Origin: Corallococcus coralloides DSM 2259
Lineage (GTDB): Bacteria > Myxococcota > Myxococcia > Myxococcales > Myxococcaceae
Assembly: GCF_000255295.1 (NCBI RefSeq)
Contig: NC_017030.1
Span: 7,724,328 to 7,788,327, forward strand
Direction of reading: 5' to 3'
DNA: 64,000 bases
The position numbers and the translations under genes are program-made. A model generated the notes under the pieces. The model searched no databases. It worked only from the letters and a program-made list of their open reading frames with translations, and was not told the origin of the DNA. Within the stretch, counting starts at the first letter, position 1; each line of letters starts with the position of its first letter. Below, piece by piece: positions 1 to 9,748 of the stretch.

Positions 1-1008
1 CGTCACTTCCTCCGGGCGCTCGTCCACGAGCAGCACGATGAGGTAGACGTCCGGGTGGTTGCGGCTGATGGCGTGCGCGATGTTCTGCAAGAGCACCGTC
101 TTGCCGGCCTTCGGAGGCGCCACGATGAGGCAGCGCTGGCCCAGGCCGATGGGGCAGAACATGTCGATGATGCGCGTGGTCATCTCCGACGACTCGTGCT
201 CCAGCTTGAGCTTGCGCGTCGGATAGAGCGGCGTGAGGTTGTCGAACAGGATGCGCTCGCGCGCCGCGTCCGACATGGGGTCCGCGAAGTTGACCTTGTC
301 CACCTTCTGCAGCGCGAAGAAGCGCTCGCCCTCGCGGGGCTGGCGGATGGGGCCCGTCACCGTGTCGCCGGGCCGCAGGTTGAAGCGGCGCACCTGCGAC
401 GGCGACACGTAGATGTCGTCCGGGGACGGCTGGTAGTCGCTGTCCGCGCTGCGCAGGAAACCGAAGCCGTCGCTGAGCAGCTCCAGCACGCCTTCCGCGT
501 GGACCTCGAAGCGCTTGTCGGCGATGCCGCCCAGCAGCGCGAAGATGAGGTCCTGCTTCTTCAGCCCCTGGTAGCCCTCGATGCCCGTGTCGTGGGCCAT
601 CTTCGCCAGGTCGACGATCTTCATCCGCTTCAGGTCATTGAGCTTGATGACCTGCATCGGGGTGCCGTCGCGCTCGACCTCCGTGATGGCGGGGCCTTCC
701 GCGGACTCCTGCGGGGCGGCGGGAGCGGCCTCCTCGGCGGGCGTCTCCTCCTCCGTGCCGCGCAGCTCCTGGAGCTCGTCGTCACGCACGGGACGGGAGA
801 TGGGAGTGAGCACCGGACGGGGCGCTTCCGCGGCGACCTCGGGGGCCTCGGCCTCCTCGGCGGGAGCCTCTTCACGGCGAGCCGGCGCACGGCGAGACCG
901 GGGCGCGGGCTTCTCCGCCTCCTTCGCCGCAGCGCGCTTGCGCCGGGGCTTCTCCTCGGTGAACGCGGGCTCGACTACCTTCTCTCGGGGGGAACGGGCT
1001 TTGGCCAT
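1..1008 (-). CDS. rho: Transcription termination factor Rho (3' end outside window)
   Basis: Rho is the hexameric RNA-dependent ATPase that terminates transcription. The visible part is 336 codons from an ATG at 1008 to the left edge, so the C-terminal half is missing only because the window ends. Residues 1-115 are an Ala/Pro/Glu/Arg-rich extension not found in E. coli Rho. Residues 118-160 form the Rho N-terminal helical domain, and 173-240 the cold-shock-like RNA-binding domain (GFGFLRS). The Walker A motif APPKAGKT is at 297-304 and the Walker B region LIVLLVDERPEE at 323-334. It diverges from ligA with 496 bases between. A long leader upstream suggests post-initiation control, as known for other rho genes; that is inference. 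Identity is very secure. Confidence 0.97.
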   Translation of the reverse strand, partial: MAKARSPREKVVEPAFTEEKPRRKRAAAKEAEKPAPRSRRAPARREEAPAEEAEAPEVAAEAPRPVLTPISRPVRDDELQELRGTEEETPAEEAAPAAPQESAEGPAITEVERDGTPMQVIKLNDLKRMKIVDLAKMAHDTGIEGYQGLKKQDLIFALLGGIADKRFEVHAEGVLELLSDGFGFLRSADSDYQPSPDDIYVSPSQVRRFNLRPGDTVTGPIRQPREGERFFALQKVDKVNFADPMSDAARERILFDNLTPLYPTRKLKLEHESSEMTTRIIDMFCPIGLGQRCLIVAPPKAGKTVLLQNIAHAISRNHPDVYLIVLLVDERPEEVT

Positions 1009-3529
<2,521 letters not shown>

Positions 3530-3539
3530 GGCCAGAGGC

Positions 3540-3827
3540 ATGAGCACGCAGCGCCGGGCGACCCTGCGCATCCAGGGCACGGTCCAGGGCGTCTCCTACC
3601 GGGAGAGCGCCCGCCAGGAGGCGCTGCGCCTTGGCCTGTCCGGCTGGGTGCGCAACCGGAGCGACGGCTCCGTGGAGGCCACGGTGGAAGGCGAACCGGG
3701 CGTGCTGGAAGACTTCATCCGCTGGTGTCACACGGGTCCCCGCATGGCGCGCGTCACGGACGTGGCGCGCACGGACGGGCAGGCCTCTGGCGAATTCCGC
3801 ACCTTCACCGTGGAGCGCACGTCATGA
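3540..3827 (+). CDS. acyP: Acylphosphatase
   Basis: Small enzyme (95 residues) that hydrolyses carboxyl-phosphate bonds of acylphosphates. The phosphate-binding loop VQGVSYR carries the family arginine, and [12 protein letters not shown] carries the catalytic asparagine. I chose the ATG at 3540 because it gives the usual family length. An upstream in-frame ATG at 3516 would overlap the end of ligA and add eight residues without homology. The stop overlaps the next start (ATGA), so it is probably translationally coupled to the DUF3052 gene. Confidence 0.93.
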   Translation: MSTQRRATLRIQGTVQGVSYRESARQEALRLGLSGWVRNRSDGSVEATVEGEPGVLEDFIRWCHTGPRMARVTDVARTDGQASGEFRTFTVERTS

Positions 3828-4267
3828 CGCCCTACGCACTGGCTTCCCTGCCGGCCATGTTGGGCATCCGGTCCGGCACCAAGGTTTCCGTCATCAACCC
3901 CCCGCGGGGCTTCGTGCAGAAGCTCAACCCGCTGCCGGACGGGGTGGAGTTCCTCGTCACGGCCCAGACGGGGCTGGACGTCATCCTCTTCTTCACCTCC
4001 GACGCCACGGAGCTGGTGCAGCGGCTGCCCGCGCTGTCGCGCGCCACCACCCTCAACGGCGGCATCTGGGTCTGCTGGCCCGCCGGCGAGGGCGTGAAGA
4101 CGCGCCTGTCCGAGGACTTCGTGCGCCAGGCGGCGCTCGACATCGGCCTCGTGGACAACAAGATCTGCATCATCGACGAGACCTGGACCGGCCTGCGGCT
4201 GGTGCGGCGTCCGCGCGGGAAGCTGGACAAGCCGGAAGGGCGCAAGCAGGCCCCCGCCCAGGCCTGA
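3824..4267 (+). CDS. DUF3052 family protein
   Basis: Protein of 147 residues with the DUF3052 pattern: an N-terminal '[14 protein letters not shown].gf'-like segment, a central segment beginning [14 protein letters not shown], then [10 protein letters not shown] and a conserved [15 protein letters not shown] segment. The family has no established biochemical function; members are small cytosolic proteins. It begins at an ATG overlapping the acylphosphatase stop, so the ligA-acyP-DUF3052 unit looks like one operon. The last 15 residues are Lys/Gln/Ala-rich and probably unstructured. Confidence 0.85.
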   Translation: MTPYALASLPAMLGIRSGTKVSVINPPRGFVQKLNPLPDGVEFLVTAQTGLDVILFFTSDATELVQRLPALSRATTLNGGIWVCWPAGEGVKTRLSEDFVRQAALDIGLVDNKICIIDETWTGLRLVRRPRGKLDKPEGRKQAPAQA

Positions 4268-4282
4268 ACGTCCGTTTCCGAG

Positions 4283-4303
4283 CGCCCGGGGACCCGCCGG
4301 GCG
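4283..4303 (+). terminator. GC-rich hairpin after DUF3052
   Basis: CGCCCGG (4283-4289) can pair with CCGGGCG (4297-4303) across a 7-base loop. There is no T-run after it, so it may be a weak terminator or an mRNA-end stabiliser. Confidence 0.3.
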
Positions 4304-4351
4304 GGCCCGCCTTCCATCTGCCCGACAGTGGATGAACGGGCGCATCGGGCC

Positions 4352-4380
4352 TTTACACACCTGGAGGGGCGTGGAAAACT
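4352..4380 (+). promoter_or_regulatory. Candidate promoter for the RNase E/G gene
   Basis: TTTACA (4352-4357), 17 bases, then AAAACT (4375-4380). The -35 box matches 5 of 6 consensus bases, the -10 box only 3 of 6. It sits in one of the least GC-rich spots of the gap. Weak by-eye evidence. Confidence 0.3.
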
Positions 4381-4842
4381 CTCCGTGTTTCTGGGCGGTT
4401 GTGTGACGCCCCGCGTTGGCGGGACATCACGCCCAGGCAGGAATTTCGACGGGTTGCGCTTCCGGACTCCTCCGGATGCCCCTGCTGCTCCGGGGCCCCC
4501 AGACACCCCCCCAAGGTGGCCCACATGACGGGCACCGACCGGGTGTGGAAGAGGGGGCGGACGGCACGGGCGTGGAGGAAGCCTCGAGCGCGTGAAGAGA
4601 AGCAGCCCCGCCCGGCACGGTGCCGGTCGCAATGCGGGGCGACATGAACTCGGAGGAGCAGGCGGCGATGTCCTCGGCCCCCACCCAGGTGATGCGTTCT
4701 CCCTCCGGGTCCTCCGGAAGGCGTCCACACGCCGGAGGGCCGCTGGCCGCCTCTCCCCTCGCAGCGCGCTCGGAGGTGTGGCGTCTCGCCGCCTCCCGTC
4801 CGGTGAGGTCCCCCCTACCGCGCGCGCTACCAGGATTCATCC

Positions 4843-7515
4843 ATGAGCAGTGTGCTCGTCATCAATGCCGCGGGTCGGGAGACCCGGGTGGCGCTCGTCG
4901 AGGGCGGCCATATCGCGGAGTTCTACCTCGAGCGTAAGAAGGACAAGGGCGTCGTCGGAAACATCTACAAGGGTCGCGTTGTCCGGGTGCTCCCGGGCAT
5001 GCAGGCGGCCTTCGTGGACATCGGGTTGGAGAAGGCCGCCTTCCTGTACGTCAGCGACGTCGTCTACGACCCGGACTTCGCCCGCGCGCAGTTCGAGTTG
5101 ACCGAGGGCGAGCACGAGGACGCCCCGGAAGTCCCCACCGAATCCGAAGCCGACGCCGTGGAGTTCGCGGCCGCCAACGTCCCGGACGCCACGCACGCGC
5201 TGCCCGCCGGCACGGAAGCCCCCGCGGCTGCTCCGGAGCCGGTGCTGGCGCACGACGGCGCGCTGGCGCTGGACGTCCAGGCCCAGGCCGCCCCGGCCGT
5301 GGAGTCGTCGCCCGAGGCCGTGAAGCCGGCGCCGGAGGCCGCCCCGGCCCCGCAGGAGGCCCAGGCGCCGACCGAGCCGACCGAGCCCGCGGCTCCCGTG
5401 GCCGTCATCGCGGAGACCCCGGCCGAGGGTGCCACCCCGGAGTCCCCGGTCGAGGTGTCCACCGCCGCCGTGGCGGTGCCGCTGACGGAGAACGGCACGC
5501 CTGCGGCGGAAGCCCCCGCGGTCGTGCAGGAGACGCCCGCGGAGAGCGCCACCGTCGCCGCCGCCGAGTCCGGCGTGCCGCCCACGACGGAGGGCAGCGC
5601 CGCCGAGCCGCCGCCGCACGCGTCCGCCCTGGGGGAGATCATCCCCTCCCCCGCCGCCGACGCCCGTCCCGCCGAGGTCTCCGGCGAGCGCCGCACGCCG
5701 CGTGAGGCGCGCGAGGCCCGCGAGCCGCGCAACCGGGAGGGCCGCGAGAAGGACAAGGACAAGCGCCGCCAGGAGCAGCCCCGCCGCGAGAAGCGCGACG
5801 AGGAGAAGGAGAAGCCCAAGCAGCGCAAGACGGACAAGATTGAAGACCTGCTGAAGGTGGGCCAGGAGGTGGTGGTCCAGATTTCCAAGGACCCCATCGG
5901 CACGAAGGGCGCGCGGCTCACCTCGCACATCTCCATCCCCGGCCGTCACCTGGTGTTCATGCCCACGGTGGACCACGTGGGCATCAGCCGCCGCATCTCC
6001 AACGAGAAGGAGCGCCGCCGGCTGCGCGAAATCGTGGACCGGCTGCGCCCGCCCGGCACGGGCTTCATCGTGCGCACCGTGGCGGAGAACGTTCCCCAGG
6101 AGAAGCTGGAGAGCGACATCCGGTTCCTCATCGAGGTGTGGAACCAGGTGGTGCGCCGCAACGAGAAGCGCGGCGGACCGGGCCTGCTGCACCCGGACCT
6201 GGACCTCATCCTGCGCGCCACGCGCGACCTGTTCGCCCACGACGTGGAGAAGCTCGTCGTGGACGACGCGGAGGAGTACGAGCGCATCCAGGGCTTCGTC
6301 ACCGCGCAGGACCCGGCCCTGCGCGACCGCGTGGTGCTGCACGAGACGGACGAGCCCGTCTTCGACGCCTACGGCATCGAGCAGGAGCTGCAGCGCGCCA
6401 CCCAGCGCAAGGTGTGGCTGAAGAGCGGCGGCTACCTGATCATCGACCAGGCGGAGGCGCTCACCGCCATCGACGTCAACTCGGGCCGCTACGTCGGCAA
6501 GAAGAGCCTCGAGGAGACCATCACCAAGATCAACGTCGAGGCGGCCAAGGAGATCGTCTACCAGCTCCGGCTGCGCAACATCGGCGGCATCATCATCTGC
6601 GACTTCATCGACATGGAGAAGGCGCAGAACCGCGACAAGGTCTTCAAGTCGCTGCAGGAGGCGCTGGGCCGGGACAAGGCCAAGACGAACGTGCTGCGCA
6701 TCTCCGAGCTGGGCCTGGTGGAGATGACGCGCAAGCGCGTGCGCGAGTCCATTGGTCGCGTGCTGCACGAGGACTGCCCGTACTGCGACGGCAAGGGCTT
6801 CGTGAAGACGGCCACCACGGTCGCGTACGAAATCTTCCGGGAGATCCGCCGCGAGGCGCCGGGCTACAAGGACTCCACGCTCGTCATCAACTGCAACGCG
6901 GAGGTCGCGCGGCTCTTGCAGGGTGAGGAGCGCAACGAGCTGCGGCACCTGATGGACCGGTACAACAAGTCCATCCAGGTGAAGGCGCAGCAGAACTACC
7001 ACCGCGAGCAGTACGACATCTACGGCCGGTCGGCCACGGGCCCCGAGCACAAGGTGGCCTCGTCGCCGGGCTCCGGTGACGGCGAGCTGGCGATGCAGCA
7101 GCGCCGCCCGGATAGCAATTACGGCGGCGGCGGCCGTCAGGACCAGGGCCGCCGGGGCGGTGGCCGGGACCGCGACCGTGAGCGCGGCGGCGGTGAGAGC
7201 CGCGGCGGCGGTGAGAATCGTGGTGGCGAGCGCGGCGGGGAACGCGGAGGCGAGCGCGGCGGCGGTGACCGTCGCGAGGGCCGCCGTCCCGAGCGCGGCG
7301 AGCGCGGCGGTGACCGCAACCGGGACCGTGGTGAGCGTCGCGGCGGTGGCGAGGGCCGTGGCGGCGAAGGCCGTGGTGGAGAGCGGTCCGAGCGCGGAGG
7401 CGGCTCCGGCGGTGGCCACAACGGCGGCGGCAATGGTGGCAATGGCGGCGGCGCGCCTCCCGCGGCGTCCGGCGGGGGCTCGTCCGAGCCGTCCGGCGGG
7501 AGCAGCGAAGGCTGA
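4843..7515 (+). CDS. rne: Ribonuclease E/G family endoribonuclease with insertion and RGG-like tail
   Basis: Endoribonuclease that processes rRNA and starts mRNA decay. The 890 residues carry the family core: the S1 domain begins at about 35 (GNIYKGRVVRVLPGMQAAFVD), the catalytic aspartates are in AIDVNS (D544) and CDFID (D587), and the Zn-link CPYC is at 645-648. Two additions stand out. The S1 domain is split by a 245-residue Ala/Pro/Glu-rich then Lys/Arg/Glu-rich insertion (about 90-335). The C-terminus (about 760-890) is almost entirely Gly/Arg/Glu RGG-like repeats, then Gly/Ser. The ATG start gives the usual N-terminus. A strong hairpin terminator follows, so the gene is probably monocistronic. 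Whether it behaves as RNase E or RNase G cannot be told from sequence. Confidence 0.95.
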   Translation: MSSVLVINAAGRETRVALVEGGHIAEFYLERKKDKGVVGNIYKGRVVRVLPGMQAAFVDIGLEKAAFLYVSDVVYDPDFARAQFELTEGEHEDAPEVPTESEADAVEFAAANVPDATHALPAGTEAPAAAPEPVLAHDGALALDVQAQAAPAVESSPEAVKPAPEAAPAPQEAQAPTEPTEPAAPVAVIAETPAEGATPESPVEVSTAAVAVPLTENGTPAAEAPAVVQETPAESATVAAAESGVPPTTEGSAAEPPPHASALGEIIPSPAADARPAEVSGERRTPREAREAREPRNREGREKDKDKRRQEQPRREKRDEEKEKPKQRKTDKIEDLLKVGQEVVVQISKDPIGTKGARLTSHISIPGRHLVFMPTVDHVGISRRISNEKERRRLREIVDRLRPPGTGFIVRTVAENVPQEKLESDIRFLIEVWNQVVRRNEKRGGPGLLHPDLDLILRATRDLFAHDVEKLVVDDAEEYERIQGFVTAQDPALRDRVVLHETDEPVFDAYGIEQELQRATQRKVWLKSGGYLIIDQAEALTAIDVNSGRYVGKKSLEETITKINVEAAKEIVYQLRLRNIGGIIICDFIDMEKAQNRDKVFKSLQEALGRDKAKTNVLRISELGLVEMTRKRVRESIGRVLHEDCPYCDGKGFVKTATTVAYEIFREIRREAPGYKDSTLVINCNAEVARLLQGEERNELRHLMDRYNKSIQVKAQQNYHREQYDIYGRSATGPEHKVASSPGSGDGELAMQQRRPDSNYGGGGRQDQGRRGGGRDRDRERGGGESRGGGENRGGERGGERGGERGGGDRREGRRPERGERGGDRNRDRGERRGGGEGRGGEGRGGERSERGGGSGGGHNGGGNGGNGGGAPPAASGGGSSEPSGGSSEG

Positions 7516-7865
7516 GCGCTGAAGCGACACCGGGCCCTTGAGTCCGGACCGTGAGTGACCGCGAAGGCCCGGTGGGTGCATCCCGCCGGGCCTTCTGCTT
7601 TGGAGCTGGAACACGGCCTCCCGCATGGTGACCGGACAGGCGGCCAGGGCCCGTGCATGTGCTGACAACGTCCGCTCGGGTGGGGTGGGAGGGCTGGTTC
7701 AGCGGGGTGGGGTTTGGCTACGGTGGCACTTCCACGCCGGGGGTGTCGTCGAGTCCCTGGCCCATCTGAATCACCTGGGATGAACCGCTCGCCTTCGCGC
7801 CTTCGCACGCTCGTGGACTCCCGCGCCCTGGCCGCACCGGGCTGGAAGCGCACCCGGAGGGAGTC
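7516..7865. other. Intergenic region after the RNase E/G gene
   Basis: A 350-base gap with a terminator at 7563-7595 and presumably the promoter of the BrkB-type gene. A 29-codon open frame (7780-7869) overlapping that gene's start is noted but not called. Confidence 0.45.
7563..7595 (+). terminator. Intrinsic terminator of the RNase E/G gene
   Basis: GAAGGCCCGG (7563-7572) pairs perfectly over 10 bases with CCGGGCCTTC (7586-7595) around a 13-base loop, followed by TGCTTT. It lies 48 bases after the stop codon. Confidence 0.75.
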
Positions 7866-9269
7866 TTGAGGCTCCGGAAGCTGTCCTGGCGCGTGCGGCG
7901 CTCGCTGGTGCGGGCACGGGCCTGGGCAATCCAGACAGCGGCCCGCGTGTGGGCGCCCATCGGGGCCACGTCAGCGGGCCGCTTCGCGGCGGACATCTTC
8001 TTCGCGGGGCGCACCGTGGCGCGCGGCTTCATGGGCGAGAACCTGCGCCTGCGCGCCGCCGCGCTCACGTACATCAGCATGTTCTCGCTGGTGCCGCTGC
8101 TGACCGTGGGCATCGTGCTCTTGCGCACGCTCCACCAGGAGCAGTTCCAGCGGAAGCTGCGCTTCGTCATCTCCGAGGTGCTGGCGCCGGGGGTCAGCGA
8201 GGAGTCCGCCACCCTGCTCGACCGGTTCCTGCATCCGGGCGACTCCATCGCGGTGGGCAGCGTGGGCTTCCTCGCGGTGCTGTTGTCCGCGGGCTCGCTG
8301 CTGCGCCACATCGACGGCGCGGTGAACGAGCTGTGGGGCATCCGGCGCCAGCGCCCGTGGCTGACGCGCCTGTCCATCTACGCGGGCCTGCTGCTGCTGG
8401 GGCCCATCTTCCTGGCCATCTCCTTCTCCGGCACGGGCCGCGTCCGCGTGCTCCTGCAGACGTACGCGCCCTCCGCTCCGTTCTTCATCGGGGTGGGCAC
8501 CATGCTCATCGCCATGGGCAGCCTGACGCTGCTGTACCTCTGGACGCCCTACGCCCATGTGCGCGTGCGCTCGGCGCTGGCGGGCGGACTGGTGGCCGGC
8601 CTGGGCTGGATGCTGGCGAAGCAGGTGTACGCCGAGTTCGCCGCGCGCAGCTTCCTCTACAACCCCCTCTACGCGTCGCTGGGCGCCCTGCCCCTGTTCC
8701 TCGCCTGGGTGTACGTGAGCTGGCTGGTGATGCTGTTCGGCGCCCGGCTGTCCTACGCCGTGGAGCACGTCTCCTTCCGCGACTCGCTCTTCGCGTTCGG
8801 CAGCCACCCGCGCGCGCACGAGCTGGTGGGCGCGCGCGTCGCCCAGGACGTCACCCTGTGCTGGGTGGATGGCGCCACCCCGCCCCTGCCCCGGGAGCTG
8901 GCCACGCGGCTGCGCGTGCCGGAGTCGCTGGTGCACGAGGTGGTGGACCGCATGGTGGAGGCCCGCCTGCTGGAGCGGGGACGGCGGGGCGGCCTGCGTC
9001 CCACGCGAGACCCCGCCGACATCACGCTCGCCGACACCACGCTCGCCGTGCACGGCGTGATGATCACCGGCGGCCCCGAGACCTGGACGGGCCCCAAGGC
9101 CCCGGGCTTCGAACAGTTCGAACCCCTGTTCCAGGCGGCCGACTGTGCCGGGGTCGACCTGCTGCGCCGCACCCGATGGCTGGACCTGGTGACGCCGCTG
9201 CGCCCGGGGCTGCTCGCCCCGCCCGCCCCCGAGGCCCCCAAGGCAGCGGCCAGCGGCGGAAATCCGTAA
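7866..9269 (+). CDS. YihY/virulence factor BrkB family membrane protein
   Basis: Polytopic inner-membrane protein of 467 residues. The YihY/BrkB core (about residues 40-310) shows the family pattern: ENLRLRAAALTYISMFSLVPLL, several hydrophobic spans, and ASLGALPLFLAWVYVSWLVMLFGA near the end of the membrane part. The family was once called RNase BN, but that activity belongs to another protein; the true function is unknown. After the membrane core is a soluble tail of about 150 residues with a winged-helix-like segment (residues about 330-375), seen in many relatives. The TTG start is preceded by a strong GGAGGGAG about 3-5 bases away and fits the usual N-terminus. Confidence 0.88.
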   Translation: MRLRKLSWRVRRSLVRARAWAIQTAARVWAPIGATSAGRFAADIFFAGRTVARGFMGENLRLRAAALTYISMFSLVPLLTVGIVLLRTLHQEQFQRKLRFVISEVLAPGVSEESATLLDRFLHPGDSIAVGSVGFLAVLLSAGSLLRHIDGAVNELWGIRRQRPWLTRLSIYAGLLLLGPIFLAISFSGTGRVRVLLQTYAPSAPFFIGVGTMLIAMGSLTLLYLWTPYAHVRVRSALAGGLVAGLGWMLAKQVYAEFAARSFLYNPLYASLGALPLFLAWVYVSWLVMLFGARLSYAVEHVSFRDSLFAFGSHPRAHELVGARVAQDVTLCWVDGATPPLPRELATRLRVPESLVHEVVDRMVEARLLERGRRGGLRPTRDPADITLADTTLAVHGVMITGGPETWTGPKAPGFEQFEPLFQAADCAGVDLLRRTRWLDLVTPLRPGLLAPPAPEAPKAAASGGNP

Positions 9270-9322
9270 CGTTTATAGAGGGTTGGAAGCCCACCCGGCT
9301 TGCAAGGAGGAGGTGTTCTGTT

Positions 9323-9745
9323 ATGTATTCGGGACTCGACCACGGGCCAGAGAGCCCTGTCACCAAGGGGTCACGGGGTTTGCGGGAGCGTCCGATGCTC
9401 AAGTCCGATCTGATCAACATCCTCGTTGCCAAACGAGGCGTGACCCAGAAGCAGGCGGAGGCGACCATCGAGACGATTTTCGAGTCGATGAAGGACGCCC
9501 TCTGCCGCGGGGAGAACATCGAGATCCGCGGGCTTGGCGCCTTCCACGTGAAGAACTACCAGGGCTACCAGGGCCGCAACCCGAAGACGGGCCAGGTCAT
9601 CCCGGTGAAGCCCAAGCGCGGCCTGCTCTTCCGCACGGGCAAGGAGCTGCGCGACCGGGTCAACCGCCCCGCGCCGCTGCAGGCCCAGTCGGACCTGCCG
9701 CCCTCCTCCGAGTTCAAGGGCAGCAGCGGCACCGGCACCCTCTAG
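9323..9745 (+). CDS. HU/IHF-family DNA-binding protein
   Basis: Histone-like DNA-bending protein. The core begins MLKSDLINILVAKRGVTQ and contains the beta-arm signature GRNPKTGQVIPV, followed by KPKRGLLFRTGKELRDRVN; it resembles IHF alpha/beta subunits as much as HU. Two starts are possible. The ATG at 9323 has a very strong AAGGAGGAGG about 9 bases upstream and adds 24 residues before the core. The ATG at 9395 gives the canonical N-terminus with a weaker GGGAG. I annotate the first on the ribosome-site evidence (140 residues). About 25 Pro/Ser/Gly-rich residues follow the core. It converges on the type III operon, ending 3 bases from the sctV stop. Confidence 0.9.
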   Translation: MYSGLDHGPESPVTKGSRGLRERPMLKSDLINILVAKRGVTQKQAEATIETIFESMKDALCRGENIEIRGLGAFHVKNYQGYQGRNPKTGQVIPVKPKRGLLFRTGKELRDRVNRPAPLQAQSDLPPSSEFKGSSGTGTL

Positions 9746-9748
9746 GCC

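Larger units (their letters stand above)
4268..4842. other. Intergenic region and probable long leader of the RNase E/G gene
   Basis: A 575-base non-coding stretch. Just after DUF3052 is a GC-rich hairpin (4283-4303). A candidate promoter lies at 4352-4380, which would give the ribonuclease gene a leader of about 460 bases. RNase E genes elsewhere autoregulate through a long 5' leader (established for E. coli), so this length is suggestive. Open frames here have no recognisable product. Confidence 0.45.

Noticed and set aside
4837..7668. A 943-codon open frame antisense to the RNase E/G gene
   Set aside because: Its codon pattern mirrors the sense gene; low-complexity composition and no family motifs. 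High-GC genomes give many such shadows.
7780..7869. A 29-codon ATG frame overlapping the BrkB-type gene's start
   Set aside because: No good ribosome site and no recognisable peptide; likely chance in high-GC DNA.
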